Positions 23,251-32,154 of a DNA stretch of 64,000 bases are shown one piece after another. How positions within the stretch are numbered: position 1 is the first letter of the stretch; every line of letters starts with the position of its first letter. The translations under genes were made by a program, and so were the position numbers. The DNA lies in the NCBI GenBank assembly GCA_021234155.1, contig JAJEKV010000758.1, forward strand, positions 30,951-94,950, given 5' to 3'. The notes under the pieces were generated by a model. That model did not search any database. It was not told the origin of the DNA and was given only the letters and a program-made list of their open reading frames with translations. Source of the stretch: Isoetes taiwanensis (lineage: Eukaryota; Streptophyta; Lycopodiopsida; Isoetales; Isoetaceae).

Positions 23251-23297
23251 CTCTCGCGCTCAGCGCGAGAAGAAAAGACTCGTGCCCAACGCGAGAA
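23251..23297. repeat. CGCG-type palindromes
   Basis: CTCTCGCGCTCAGCGCGAGA (23251-23270) is a near-perfect inverted repeat. ACTCGTGCCCAACGCGAGAAG (23278-23297) is a degenerate second copy. They lie in an AT-rich stretch just downstream of the minus-strand frame ending at 23420, and resemble the motifs near 12.8 and 14.0 kb. Confidence 0.6.
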
Positions 23298-23419
23298 GAA
23301 CACAACAGCTAGAAATATTCTAACCACTGTTGACATTCGTCCTTAAAAAAAAAAAAAGAATTGTGAAACTAAAAATATTTTTTATTCCAAAAAATATATA
23401 CAAATGAGCTTTATGAAAG

Positions 23420-23908
23420 CTATTTTGGTAAGACTGGTGGCAGTGTGGTGCCAATAATTACTGTCCTCTGTACAATGTAATCCAGTCTATCTGGATCCAG
23501 GTTTGTGATCATCAGGAGCTGTTTATTTTGGCCTCCAGCATTCCAGAATGGTGGGTCCTTAGACTCTCTAACAAGTCTTTCTGTCCAGGTTTGATGATTA
23601 GGAAATGGGTCAAAACAAATTTTATGCCATTGATTGCAGCTGCATGGAGGACTATATCTGCAATGGACTTCTGTTAAGCCTGCCACTCTCGGCTCCATAC
23701 TTCCACATCCATCTCTCTCCTTAGAGACAAGGAGGAGATGGTCGAACTTCCTCACCATGCTGTTGAAATCCCAGAATAGTGTTGCTTCTGGGATATCTCT
23801 ATGGAGTGCCCTGTCGCGGGCTTTGGTGAGGCTCAAGGTCAAGCCTCGCTCGTGCACATGTCCACGGTTGGCAGCATCGACATGCACCAAACCAATTACA
23901 TAGCCCAT
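23420..23908 (-). CDS. uncharacterised 162-aa protein or exon
   Basis: An uninterrupted minus-strand frame beginning MGYVIGLVHVDAANRGHVHE and ending GTTLPPVLPK. It has balanced amino-acid composition, several tryptophans and cysteines (CSCNQWHKICFDPF, DPPFWNAGG), and a plausible globular pattern, unlike chance frames nearby. A pyrimidine-rich stretch with TCTGCAG lies just upstream on the minus strand (around 23918-23930), so the ATG may sit inside an exon. I do not recognise the family. It sits between two pairs of CGCG palindromes (23251-23297 and 24040-24150). It may be an exon of a larger mobile or multi-copy gene; equally it may be a lone fragment. Confidence 0.4.
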   Translation of the reverse strand: MGYVIGLVHVDAANRGHVHERGLTLSLTKARDRALHRDIPEATLFWDFNSMVRKFDHLLLVSKERDGCGSMEPRVAGLTEVHCRYSPPCSCNQWHKICFDPFPNHQTWTERLVRESKDPPFWNAGGQNKQLLMITNLDPDRLDYIVQRTVIIGTTLPPVLPK

Positions 23909-24039
23909 TGCAAAAAAAACTGCAGAGATTGAAATGGGGAAATGATATTTATCTTGATTCCGAGAAATACTGAAATTGGAAATAATGCGGCCGAAATGGG
24001 ATATCTGGTGACGTGTCCAAATGGGATACTTTTGTATGA

Positions 24040-24150
24040 GTCGCGCCTAGTGCGACATATCTGTATTTGGTAAATTAATATAACTTTCTTATGTTTTTTA
24101 TAAAATTATGGTCCATACGTGTCGCATGCACTGTCACGCGTAGCGGGGTG
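24040..24150. repeat. CGCG-type palindromes
   Basis: GTCGCGCCTAGTGCGAC (24040-24056) and TGTCACGCGTAGCGGGGTG (24132-24150), further members of the motif seen near 12.7, 12.8, 14.0 and 23.2 kb. The second lies about 80 bases upstream of a probable splice acceptor (TTTTCAG, near 24229). Confidence 0.5.
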
Positions 24151-24229
24151 TAGGTATTGTATAGATATTTCATTTATTGTTATTGCATACAATACTATGT
24201 TTTCCTCAACCTTTCTTCTAATTTTCAGA

Positions 24230-25698
24230 TTTCTCCTTGAAGCTCTTTGTTGGGAACCACGTGACCAAGAACCGAAAGAGAGAAGAATGATCTTTGATTA
24301 CATGGATGTCAAAGAGATTAATACAAATAAGAATGAGCAGCCACCTGAAGCAAATGCAGAAAATATTAAAAACCCAGCTAGAGCTAATAGGGAAAGAAGA
24401 ATGGTAGTTTCCAGATTAACATGGAAGGAAGAGAAAGTGATTTGCATCATCAGTGCAATAGAGGAATTGTTGGTGAAGGTGTGCTTATACTATGGGATCC
24501 TATGTGCTATAATGGACAGGCTATTGGTGATGACTTTGTGGGAGTCTCCATTTCCTCAATACAACTTCATAACTACTGATTGTTGGTGAAGGACGAGACA
24601 ACTGCTATGCTTGCAATAATATATGTGATGGTTTAGAGTTGCCGACCTTGTTGCTCACGGCGATGGACTCCATTCGGATAATAGGAAAAGGGATGCTTCA
24701 AAGAATTGAGCGTGTTGGAGAAAATAATGTGGTGGTGGATGGAAATGACATTCCTTCCATACCTCCTTTGGATGTATCCATACCAGAAAGAAGGGCCTAC
24801 AATTTCTTTAAGAGGAAGAAGATGAAGGAAAAGGTGCGGACTGTGAAAGATATTAACAACTACAATGAAGAGACCATGCAAGCCGTCAGAGGGGGGGATT
24901 GTGGCTGCCCCAACAACTGCTTTGGTAGATTCACAGGTGAAAGAACTTGTGGAAGCCAGATCAATCTACAAAAGGAGAAAACGTGACGCTAGAAAAACTT
25001 ATATTTTACAATATAATAGAGCATACATTTGGGCCGTCACGATGTCGAGAGCGAGGGATTTCCTATTGGTGGGAAATGGATATGCCGCAGTGCAGTGACA
25101 ACCATACTAGGTATTTCTGCCTCTACATGGTGGAGATTAAGGCGGAACTAAAAAGAGGGGGTTCAAATAGGTTGGCATGGTAATCGGGAAAAGGCAAGGA
25201 CAACCCCAGTGGTGCTTGCATTTCGAGTTTATTCGAGAAGTTTGTTAACTATCATGTCAGAGTATGCCTCACAAAAGTGCGGTTGATGAAGAGGGATGCA
25301 GAGGAAAGTAGTTGAATGTGGGCAGATATTTCACACAAAAGCGTGATTTTACAAATGATCAACAATCTTCTAGAGGAAATGGGTGTGGACAAGATTTCAC
25401 AATCGACCTTGACAAGAAGCTCCGGAGTAAGCATTTTTCAGATGTCAAAAGAATGCAATATAACAACTTCTCAAAGTGCAATATATGCTTGGATTTGTTA
25501 GATAAGCTCGAGAAGTCGAAGCTTGAGGTGGAAAGATCAGCAGTTCGGAAGGAAATGAGAATTCACATGATGGAGCAAATGTCATGTCGATCAACATACT
25601 GGATGTGGAGATGCTTGTCTACAATGGAACCAAAGAATTTTCTATGCGTCATTCATGACAAGATGGATCAGCAAAAAGCCTGTTTGCCCATGCTCTAG
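24230..25698 (+). pseudogene. relic of a C-x-C / D-x-MDQ transposase-like protein family
   Basis: After an intron-like TTCTTCTAATTTTCAG acceptor, coding traces run to 25698 in changing frames. Recognisable blocks in order: CGCPNNCFGRF (about 24898-24930), KELVEARSIYKRRKRDARKT then YILQY (about 24935-25010), a weak block with MVEIKAELKRGG (about 25130-25160), NFSKCNICLDLLDKL (about 25469-25513), and FLCVIHDKMDQQKACLPML at the end. In order and spacing this matches a large family of uncharacterised plant, algal, oomycete and animal proteins with F-.C--C and D-.MDQ-K--.P motifs that I regard as DDE-transposase-like; the aspartate of DKMDQ would be catalytic. The relic stops at 25696, just where an HSE-rich repeat begins, so the C-terminal part is missing. 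Several frameshifts; inactive. Confidence 0.6.
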
Positions 25699-26480
25699 AA
25701 ACTTCTAATATATCATGTGGCAACAACCCTCGACTTCTAGAATGCTCTAGAAACTTCTAAATACCACGTGGCGAGCTCCCGGCCCTCGAATTTGCCACAT
25801 GAGTGAGTGAGCATGTGAGTAACTAAGTGGGTTTTCAACGCCCCATCCAAGGTGAATAGAGCGTCGCGTGGCGTGATCTTGGCCTTCAATATCTTCATGG
25901 GGACGCTTTGAAAACTCTCTGGTTAATGGAAGTTCATAAATAGTTAAGGGTGTGGCCTGGTCAATTCAAGGGTGTTCTAGGATGTTCTAGAATGTTCTAA
26001 ATAGCTGTAGAGTCTTCTAAAGAATGTTTTAGAATGATCTAGATGCTCATGGATAAGCATCTCAATCTAGAAATAGAAAGTTTTTTTGAAACTTTGCAAA
26101 GAGCCAAAATAGAATGTTCTGGTATGTGCCAGAGGCTCAAGGTAAGCACCCCAGTCTAAGAATAGAAAGTTGTTTGAAACTTTCCAAAAAGTCAAAATAG
26201 AATATTTTGAATGTTTTAGATGCTGATAGTTAAGCACCTCAATTTAAAAATAAAAAGTTTTTTTTTGAAACTTTGCAAAACTCAAAATAGGATTTTATGG
26301 AGAGTGCCAGATAGTTCTAGATGCTCATGAATAAGCATCTCAGTCTGAAAATAAATTTTTTTTTGAAATACTAAAGAGTCAAAATATAATGTTCTAGAAT
26401 GTTCTACATGCTCGGATGCTCACGGATAATTAAGTGACTAAAAAATAGAAAGTTTTTTTTTTACAAGAATAAAAAGTTTT
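25690..26480. repeat. repeat block rich in heat-shock-element-like motifs
   Basis: Dense TTCTAGAA / GTTCTAGA sequences. Perfect three-unit elements of form TTCnnGAAnnTTC occur at 25985-25997 and 26392-26404, both reading TTCTAGAATGTTC. Further GAAnnTTC pairs occur at 25700-25712 and around 25733-25757. From about 26043 a unit of roughly 88-101 bp is repeated about five times (starts near 26046, 26137, 26222, 26323, 26411). Each unit starts GCTCATG-ATAAGCATCTCA, then a T-rich AAAGTTTTTTTGAAACTTT hairpin, then a GTTCTAGA end. In plants such arrays bind heat-shock factors; here no intact transcript unit is visible. Confidence 0.65.
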
Positions 26481-26487
26481 CAAAATA

Positions 26488-26604
26488 GGTGATACTTTGG
26501 AAATGGTAGTAGGTGTGAGTGAGCTCCTCACGGGTGATACTTTGGAATCGGTAGTAGGTGTAACTAAGCTCCCAGTGGGTGGTACTTTGGAATTGATAGT
26601 AGAC
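26488..26604 (+). repeat. 45-bp tandem repeat, about 2.6 copies
   Basis: GGTGATACTTTGGAA-type units begin at 26488, 26533 and 26578. The array lies between the HSE-rich repeats and a GC-rich hairpin. Confidence 0.8.
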
Positions 26605-26605
26605 T

Positions 26606-26633
26606 ATTAACGGGTGCCCAGCTTTGCCGGGCA
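26606..26633 (-). mobile_element. possible Helitron-like 3' end (GC hairpin)
   Basis: On the minus strand TGCCCGGCAAAGCTGGGCA (26615-26633) forms a hairpin with one mismatch, then ACCCGTTAATAG and T. A canonical Helitron would end in CTRR; here the corresponding bases are ATAG, so the terminus is imperfect. The general form resembles the better candidate at 2122-2148. Body would extend rightward; no second end found. Confidence 0.3.
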
Positions 26634-27103
26634 TAAAAACAATATGTGATAGACTCTAGAAATTGTGGAAAAAGAAAGAAATGTGTACCGAAAAGAAACG
26701 AAGTGCTGAAAGAGATTCATCATGGACATGTAGCATGGATTAACGAAATATCATGGAGGTTGCTATGTTAGACTTATCTAAATTGTGGTTTCTATCACTC
26801 ATATATAATTCAGTTTCTTTTTTTGTTTGATGCTATTTATTTGATGCTATTTTGTTTGAAGCATCCTGGTGCGGACACATATGTGCAACTCAAATTTTCA
26901 TTTGCACTTCATTGGTTTGAAGTCCCCCTTTCTTGCTCTGCAAGAAATCGATTGATCTTCCTATTTCTTGCCCTGCAATCAATCCCATGTTGGGAGCGAG
27001 GCCCGCTTTCACAAACCATCTTGAAGTAAATTGGCTGCAAAGAGTCTGAGACCGCTAACCTTACCAAAGCGGTCATCCATTCTTCTTGCAGATCGGTTGT
27101 CCT

Positions 27104-27758
27104 TCAGCCTTTAGGCTTCTTCCAGGGCATCACTGTTTTGCCAGAAGTTCCTGGCTTGGAGTTGGGCTTCGCCACACTGGGTCGCATCTCTGTCTTTGGC
27201 TGCCCCTTCCATCGGATGGCATAACGGGATGCCCAATTAGGAATCAGTCTATTGGGCCGGATTCCTGGCCTGTGGCCTGGCATGAATGCAGGGCTGCATG
27301 TGCTCAGAGAGTCGTTGCTTCCAGAACCCTCAATGCTTGCCCAAATCAGCCAATTTACAGTCATCCATGAACCACAAGATTTTTTAAGACCGGTCCTTCT
27401 GAGCCATCGTTTTGTTTTTGTGCAAGAATTCAGCTATGCTCATGCTGTAGATCAAGGCATGAGGTTTGCATACGTTAAGGATCTCGAATCGATGTCTGGC
27501 TGGCTTAGCAATCATACATCGCAGGCGATCAGGTATCCACTTTTCAAATCCGACACTGGCCGGATGCATGGAACCAGGGATTGTCCCATTAGGAACCGGA
27601 TCTTCACAGGTTCTTTTACATTCGGAGGAGGCCCAGAGAGCCGATTTGCTCATTTTGACCACTGGCAGGATGGATGGTCGATAATAGCTGCTCCTTCCCA
27701 GCCGGATTTGCCCCTTCCAAGCCGGATTTGCATATGTTAAGCTGGTGCATTTCTCCAA
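27104..27758 (-). CDS. two adjacent unassigned frames
   Basis: Minus-strand frames at 27758-27384 (124 codons) and 27364-27104 (86 codons), ending GKTVMPWKKPKG. The first includes PDRLRCMIAKPARHRFEIL and SIAEFLHKNKTMAQKD. The opposite strand is also open over 162 codons, so one of the two must be a shadow. The minus frames look more protein-like to me but match no family I know. A short direct repeat (AGCCGGATTTGCC then AGCCGGATTTGCA, 27699-27733) sits at the first frame's N-terminus. Could be a captured gene piece in a transposon. Confidence 0.25.
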
Positions 27759-27779
27759 ACCCTGAGGAAAAGTACCGAC

Positions 27780-28915
27780 GAGGCTTCGTGATGAGAGACT
27801 AAGAGCATACGCTTTATTTTCTTAAGGATGCAAGCATTCTACGCCATTCCAATTATAGATAGCAGCAGAGGAGTTGTGAAAATCCCAATCCGAAAGTGCT
27901 CCTTCAGGATCGGTGACTGAGTTCTTGAATTCCTTGAGGCACTCTATATCACTCTATGCTGCCACTTGATAAACCAAGATCATAAAGAAAAAGGTGGCAA
28001 CCAATCTGATGCCCATCACTTCTTTCCAAAATACCCAGCTCTTTGCTACCAATACCCAGCTGCAACTAAGCAAATAAACCTAACTAAGGGAGCTAACTGA
28101 ATGACAGGCATACAAAGAGCAGAGATAAGTAAACACCTAAACTAAATCTAGATTAACATTTCTAGCATTCAAATGTATAAGCCAGAGCTCCATGCATTTG
28201 ATAGAGCTCAAATAATATTCTGAAGTATCATTACTAGAACAAAGACAAATCCTATTACATCAAAGGGAACTTAGCTCTGCAATATAAGTTGAAGTAGAAG
28301 GAATCCAGTCTTGAGTCCATCCAACCATTGCATCAAATAATATGCAACCACATTCCTCTTCATTTAATTGCTCCTAGATGCAGCAAGAGCAAAGATAAAA
28401 ATTATATAGAGCAATAGTAGCATACAAAAGACTTTGGGAAAGAAACATGCACGTCTGGCAAAAGATTAAGTTGTTGCCAGGGTTTTTGGCAAATTAGAAC
28501 GCCATTCATGCTCAAGCTCTTATATATAATGCAAACAGTTTGGCCAAGGACATTTGGGCAACAAGATTGCTACATCCAATGCCCTAGAAAAAGGCAGAAT
28601 GTTAGAGCACAATAAATGTCAACTTAAAAGATTAACTGTAGAATGCATATTTATTACCAAAATTGAATATGAGAAGACCTTTGAGTCCTCTGCAGTTGCT
28701 AAGGAGGGCCTCTAAATACATCTAATGAATGCTTATATCTATTATCTGCTCCAAACCATCCGGCTATTCCTACATAGGTTCCTGCACAGAACCAAAGGTG
28801 TTTTAGAGCATTTCAAACCATGACAGATTCAGAAATTCTGACATTCATTACACATCTACATAAGTTTAACTATATGCCTCTAAATCCTGCATCTGCATGT
28901 GTAAACAGTATGCAG
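27780..28915. other. intergenic, no gene recognised
   Basis: AT-rich sequence with short frames. Nothing I can name. Confidence 0.4.
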
Positions 28916-29439
28916 GTGGTTATGTTCTCAAGGCCCACAGCTCTACCTGCGTTCTCAGTTGCCCATGAAGAAGCGCAGGATCATCACGTCCATTCGAACA
29001 GGGGCCCACCATCTTCGGCTTGAGATGAGCCGGTGGGTTGGAGAGCCACGCCAGGACAGGCGTGCTTTGTCGAGTTGCCCACCGGGGGTTGTTGAGGATG
29101 AAAGCCATGCCTTCCGAGCTGTCCGGGTCTATAGTCGATTCGCTCAAGCTACATTCCCTTGCGCGGCACACACGCCCCCGCTTCGAGCTTCAAGGCCGAT
29201 TTCGATCCTTGGCTCCTACCTCCGGGAAGTTTTGGATCTGGACTCACCGGCCCTACGAGGTGCCGAGGAATTCATGTATATATATATATATTTGCGGCCA
29301 GTTGCCATCGAGGGCTTGTTCTTTGCGATGGTTTTTCCCTCCTAAGGGGGGTTTTTTTTAATCCGGGTAGCAATGGGCTTGCTGCACCCGTGTAATTTGG
29401 GTCCCATAGGCCGATTGGCCTCCACGGACAATAAAAGAA

Positions 29440-29498
29440 CCTTCCTTCCTTCCTTCCTTCCTTCCTTCCTTCCTTCCTTCCTTCCTTCCTTCCTTCCT
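29440..29498 (+). repeat. (CCTT)n microsatellite
   Basis: About 14 uninterrupted CCTT tetranucleotides. A short (TA)n tract lies at 29275-29290. Confidence 0.95.
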
Positions 29499-29787
29499 CT
29501 GGGATGCAACTGGTACATCCATTGGGTGTTGACAGAATTATGGATTGCAGGTTTGGATCCTTGGGTATAATTAGGTGGATTAAAATAAAGTGAAGGTATA
29601 CGATGGTGCTAATGATTATTATTTCAAAAACATTTGGAGATGGTATCCTCCGAAGGAGGAGCCATATGTAGATGCTTTGGAGTTAGGATGAAGGTGCTAA
29701 GGGAAGCAAATTTTGGCGACGTTGAAGGTAAGGTTTTTCTTATGGCATGTCTAGTAAGATGATAGCAATTATATTCTAAGATGGTGT

Positions 29788-29950
29788 TGGTATAAGAGCA
29801 GGTCTCGAGTTCGAGTCTCTATGGGTGCCTATATGCATGGGTAATTTGCAAAGACTTGGTAATCATTGTGATATGGTATGACATAGACATGGTATAACCT
29901 TGGATGCTCGAGGACGAGCATAGTTCTAGTGGAAGAGACTGTAACGGGCC
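29788..29950 (+). mobile_element. possible collapsed LTR-retroelement remnant (PBS and PPT/LTR start)
   Basis: TTGGTATAAGAGCAGG (29788-29803) differs by one base from the usual tRNA-Met primer binding site with its common GCAGG extension. About 100 bases on, CTCGAGGACGAGC, then a purine-rich stretch and TGTAACGGGCC (29940) resemble the end of a Ty3-type polyprotein region and the start of a 3' LTR. If real, almost all internal sequence is lost. I found no convincing 5' LTR copy, so this is tentative. Confidence 0.3.
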
Positions 29951-30167
29951 CATGGTAGACCGCTCGAGTATTCGATCCTTGAATGTGCATGTGGGGCGTT
30001 CCCGAGATACCAGCATAAATGGGTAGAAGCGACTACTCATAAACGTCTAGACAGTTTTGCCCAGTTGATTAAGGGCATGTCGGTTAGAAACGTTACAACT
30101 TACAAGATAGCATTCGCAAAGCCTTCTGCATTTTATAATAGCATTTTGCATGCAAAACATTCTTTTG

Positions 30168-30226
30168 GACACTCCGCCTGGGAGTACGGTCGCACGAATG
30201 AAACTCAAAGGAATTGACAGGGGCCT

Positions 30227-30259
<33 letters not shown>

Positions 30260-30366
30260 ACAACGCGCAGAACCTTACCAGCCCTTGGCATATGAACAGG
30301 TTTGTTCTTAACAAGTCAATTCAGACAGGTGCTGTATGGCTGTCGTCAGCTCGTGTCGTGAGATGG
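30168..30366 (+). pseudogene. rrn18: fragment of plant mitochondrial 18S rRNA (nuclear copy)
   Basis: GACACTCCGCCTGGGAGTAC followed by GAAACTCAAAGGAATTGAC, CCTGCACAAGCGGTGGAGCA, TTTAATTCGATACAACGCG and GCTGTCGTCAGCTCGTGTCG are the universally conserved 3'-half segments of small-subunit rRNA. The forms GATACAACGCG and ACCAGCCCTT.GCATATGAAC are those of plant mitochondrial 18S rRNA. Small lesions (an extra A in GACAGGGG, changes in the variable loop, truncation after GTGAGATGG) show it is a decayed nuclear insertion. Confidence 0.85.
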
Positions 30367-30515
30367 GTGAAGCGTATATAGAATGGTATGATTTATGATT
30401 GTACCCGTCTTGACGTTAAAAAAACCGATCATCATTTGCCAAGATCCAAAACTTGTCGATGATTCAAAGAAAATGCTCGGGTTTGGCAGAAACCGACCGA
30501 GAAACAGAAACACAT

Positions 30516-30649
30516 TATCACCGGAACCAGAAGTCAAAATTACGGTAGAAAGGGATCCTATAAAAACCTCTTTTGAGAAATGGGCTAAACCTGGGCATTT
30601 CTTAAAGACTCTGGCTAAGGGCCCTAATACTACCACTTGGATTTGGAAC
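30516..30649 (+). pseudogene. psaA: plastid psaA 5' end fragment (nuclear copy)
   Basis: An in-frame stretch reads [20 protein letters not shown] then [20 protein letters not shown] and WIWN, the N-terminus of photosystem I protein A1. The homology starts at about codon 3-4 of psaA (the ATG is altered) and stops abruptly after WIWN. Only about 44 of 750 codons are present, so this is an organelle-to-nucleus fragment. It lies 150 bp from the mitochondrial rRNA piece in the same orientation. Confidence 0.9.
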
Positions 30650-31110
30650 GCCCTCGCCGGGTAGCTCCGTAGCAGGAGCTCCTGGTCATTTTCCGGGTTC
30701 AAGAGGAACCGCTATAGTAACCACCACGCGCGTTCCATTATCTTCTATTTTGCCTTCGCTCACAAAACATCTAGAAGCTCTTAGGGGTTCAAGGGGTAGG
30801 ATATCGAGCTCCACTATCGATCGCATCGCAAGGCTGTATAGCAAAAAGTTTTCCTTAATGGATTTATCTAGCACATCACGTTGGCTATGTAGCAAAAATC
30901 CAATGGCAAAATGTTTGTCCTATTTCATTAATATGTTTTTCTTAATGGATTGATCTATATCTCGCAACAAACAAAAGAAAAACTTAACAAAACTATTAAT
31001 AAAGCACTTGATTAACATAAAACTTAACTAGTCTATTTGAAGCACTTTTGAATCAATATGGTAATCATGTCCATCATGTCCTAGAATGTTTCCCTAATGG
31101 CATTGACATT

Positions 31111-31792
31111 TTATGGATTCTCCAATTCTTTTTTTCTTTGTAAAGTAGAATCTCTCTCCCTCACGTAAGAATTGGCTTCTTGCCGTGTCCTAAATGACTT
31201 GAACTTGGTGCAGGAAAAACCTTTAGTCTGCAAAATATAGGTCTACATGTTAAGTCACAATTCTTACTAATAATTAGAAAAAACTATAAAATTAAAATAA
31301 TTATACCTGTTTCTCGCATTCAATCCAACTACGATAAACTCCAGGCTTCCTGCCAACGCATATGGCATAAAATTTATTCCTTTTTGAACCATCATCGTCA
31401 TGGTTGATAAGCCAGGAAGAAGAAGGAGCAATCTAAATCACAAGGCAACAAGTGTATTAGCAATGTAGATTGTAGACAATTTGATGCAAACTAAAATAAA
31501 AACATAAATGTTACAAGATACCTCATATTTTTTCTCGTGTAAATATGATTTTGCTTCTTCCAATGTTTTGAAGCCTTTATGTTCGGCTTTAGAATAGCCA
31601 TTAATCTGGTAAGTCAAGATGTTAGATGTCAACAATCAAGAGCTAAAAGAACAGTCATAAAACCAGATAAAATACATGTGCCTTGCACTGAGGCTAGCTA
31701 TAATAAATTCCAGGCCTCCTGCCATTACGAACAGCATAAAATTTTTGTTTTGATTCCCCATTGTGATAGTTATTTCGCCTTGTAGGAGCCAT
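31111..31792 (-). pseudogene. two-domain RNase H1-type hybrid-binding (viroplasmin-like) gene, 4 exons, one in-frame stop
   Basis: Four phase-0 exons on the minus strand, all with GT-AG introns: E1 31792-31676, E2 31605-31522, E3 31432-31307, E4 31227-31111 (stop). Introns are 70, 89 and 79 bp. E1 plus E2 give one domain: KFYAVRNGRRPGIYYS, then INGYSKAEHKGFKTLEEAKS. E3 plus E4 give a second: KFYAICVGRKPGVYRSW, then FSCTKFKSFRTRQEANSYV. Both match the small N-terminal domain of eukaryotic RNase H1 (Cauli_VI family) that binds RNA-DNA hybrids. The product would be about 147 residues with no RNase H catalytic domain downstream. Codon 33 is TAG exactly where the family has the conserved Trp (TGG), the only visible lesion. 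It could be a recent pseudogene or a sequencing error in a live gene. Confidence 0.75.
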
Positions 31793-32154
31793 TTATTTTG
31801 ATTCAAAATGTTTGTTTTGATTCCCATTGTGATAGTTACAAATAGGCTTAACAAAAATATTTACCATACTTCATCTTAAAAGTGGCACTAACAGCTTCTT
31901 AGGGCTGCATAGTTAGGAAATTGACAGGTGCTCTTGATGGTACTCTACAAATTCTAACGTCATGATTGGGATTCTAACATCAGGATCAGGATTTTTAGTT
32001 TCTCTGTTTTGGAACAGAACAAACTGATTATTGGAACTAGGGAGAAAATTTTTCCAGCATTGATGAGCATGTTAAGAGTGGCTGGGTCCTAAGTTAGCTG
32101 TCAGACTATATGACCATTGGAAGCACTTACAAGTGTATGTGTCTTCTAGGCTTG

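Noticed and set aside
28920-29171. Minus-strand frame with EGMAFILNNPRW resembling a legume-lectin segment
   Set aside because: Only about 12 residues resemble the GxAF strand, flanking residues do not follow the family, and three plus-strand frames overlap it.
30650-30720. tRNA-like text (GGGTAGCTC..., GGTTCAAGA)
   Set aside because: A TTCAA loop-like string is present but no cloverleaf can be drawn with proper acceptor and anticodon stems.
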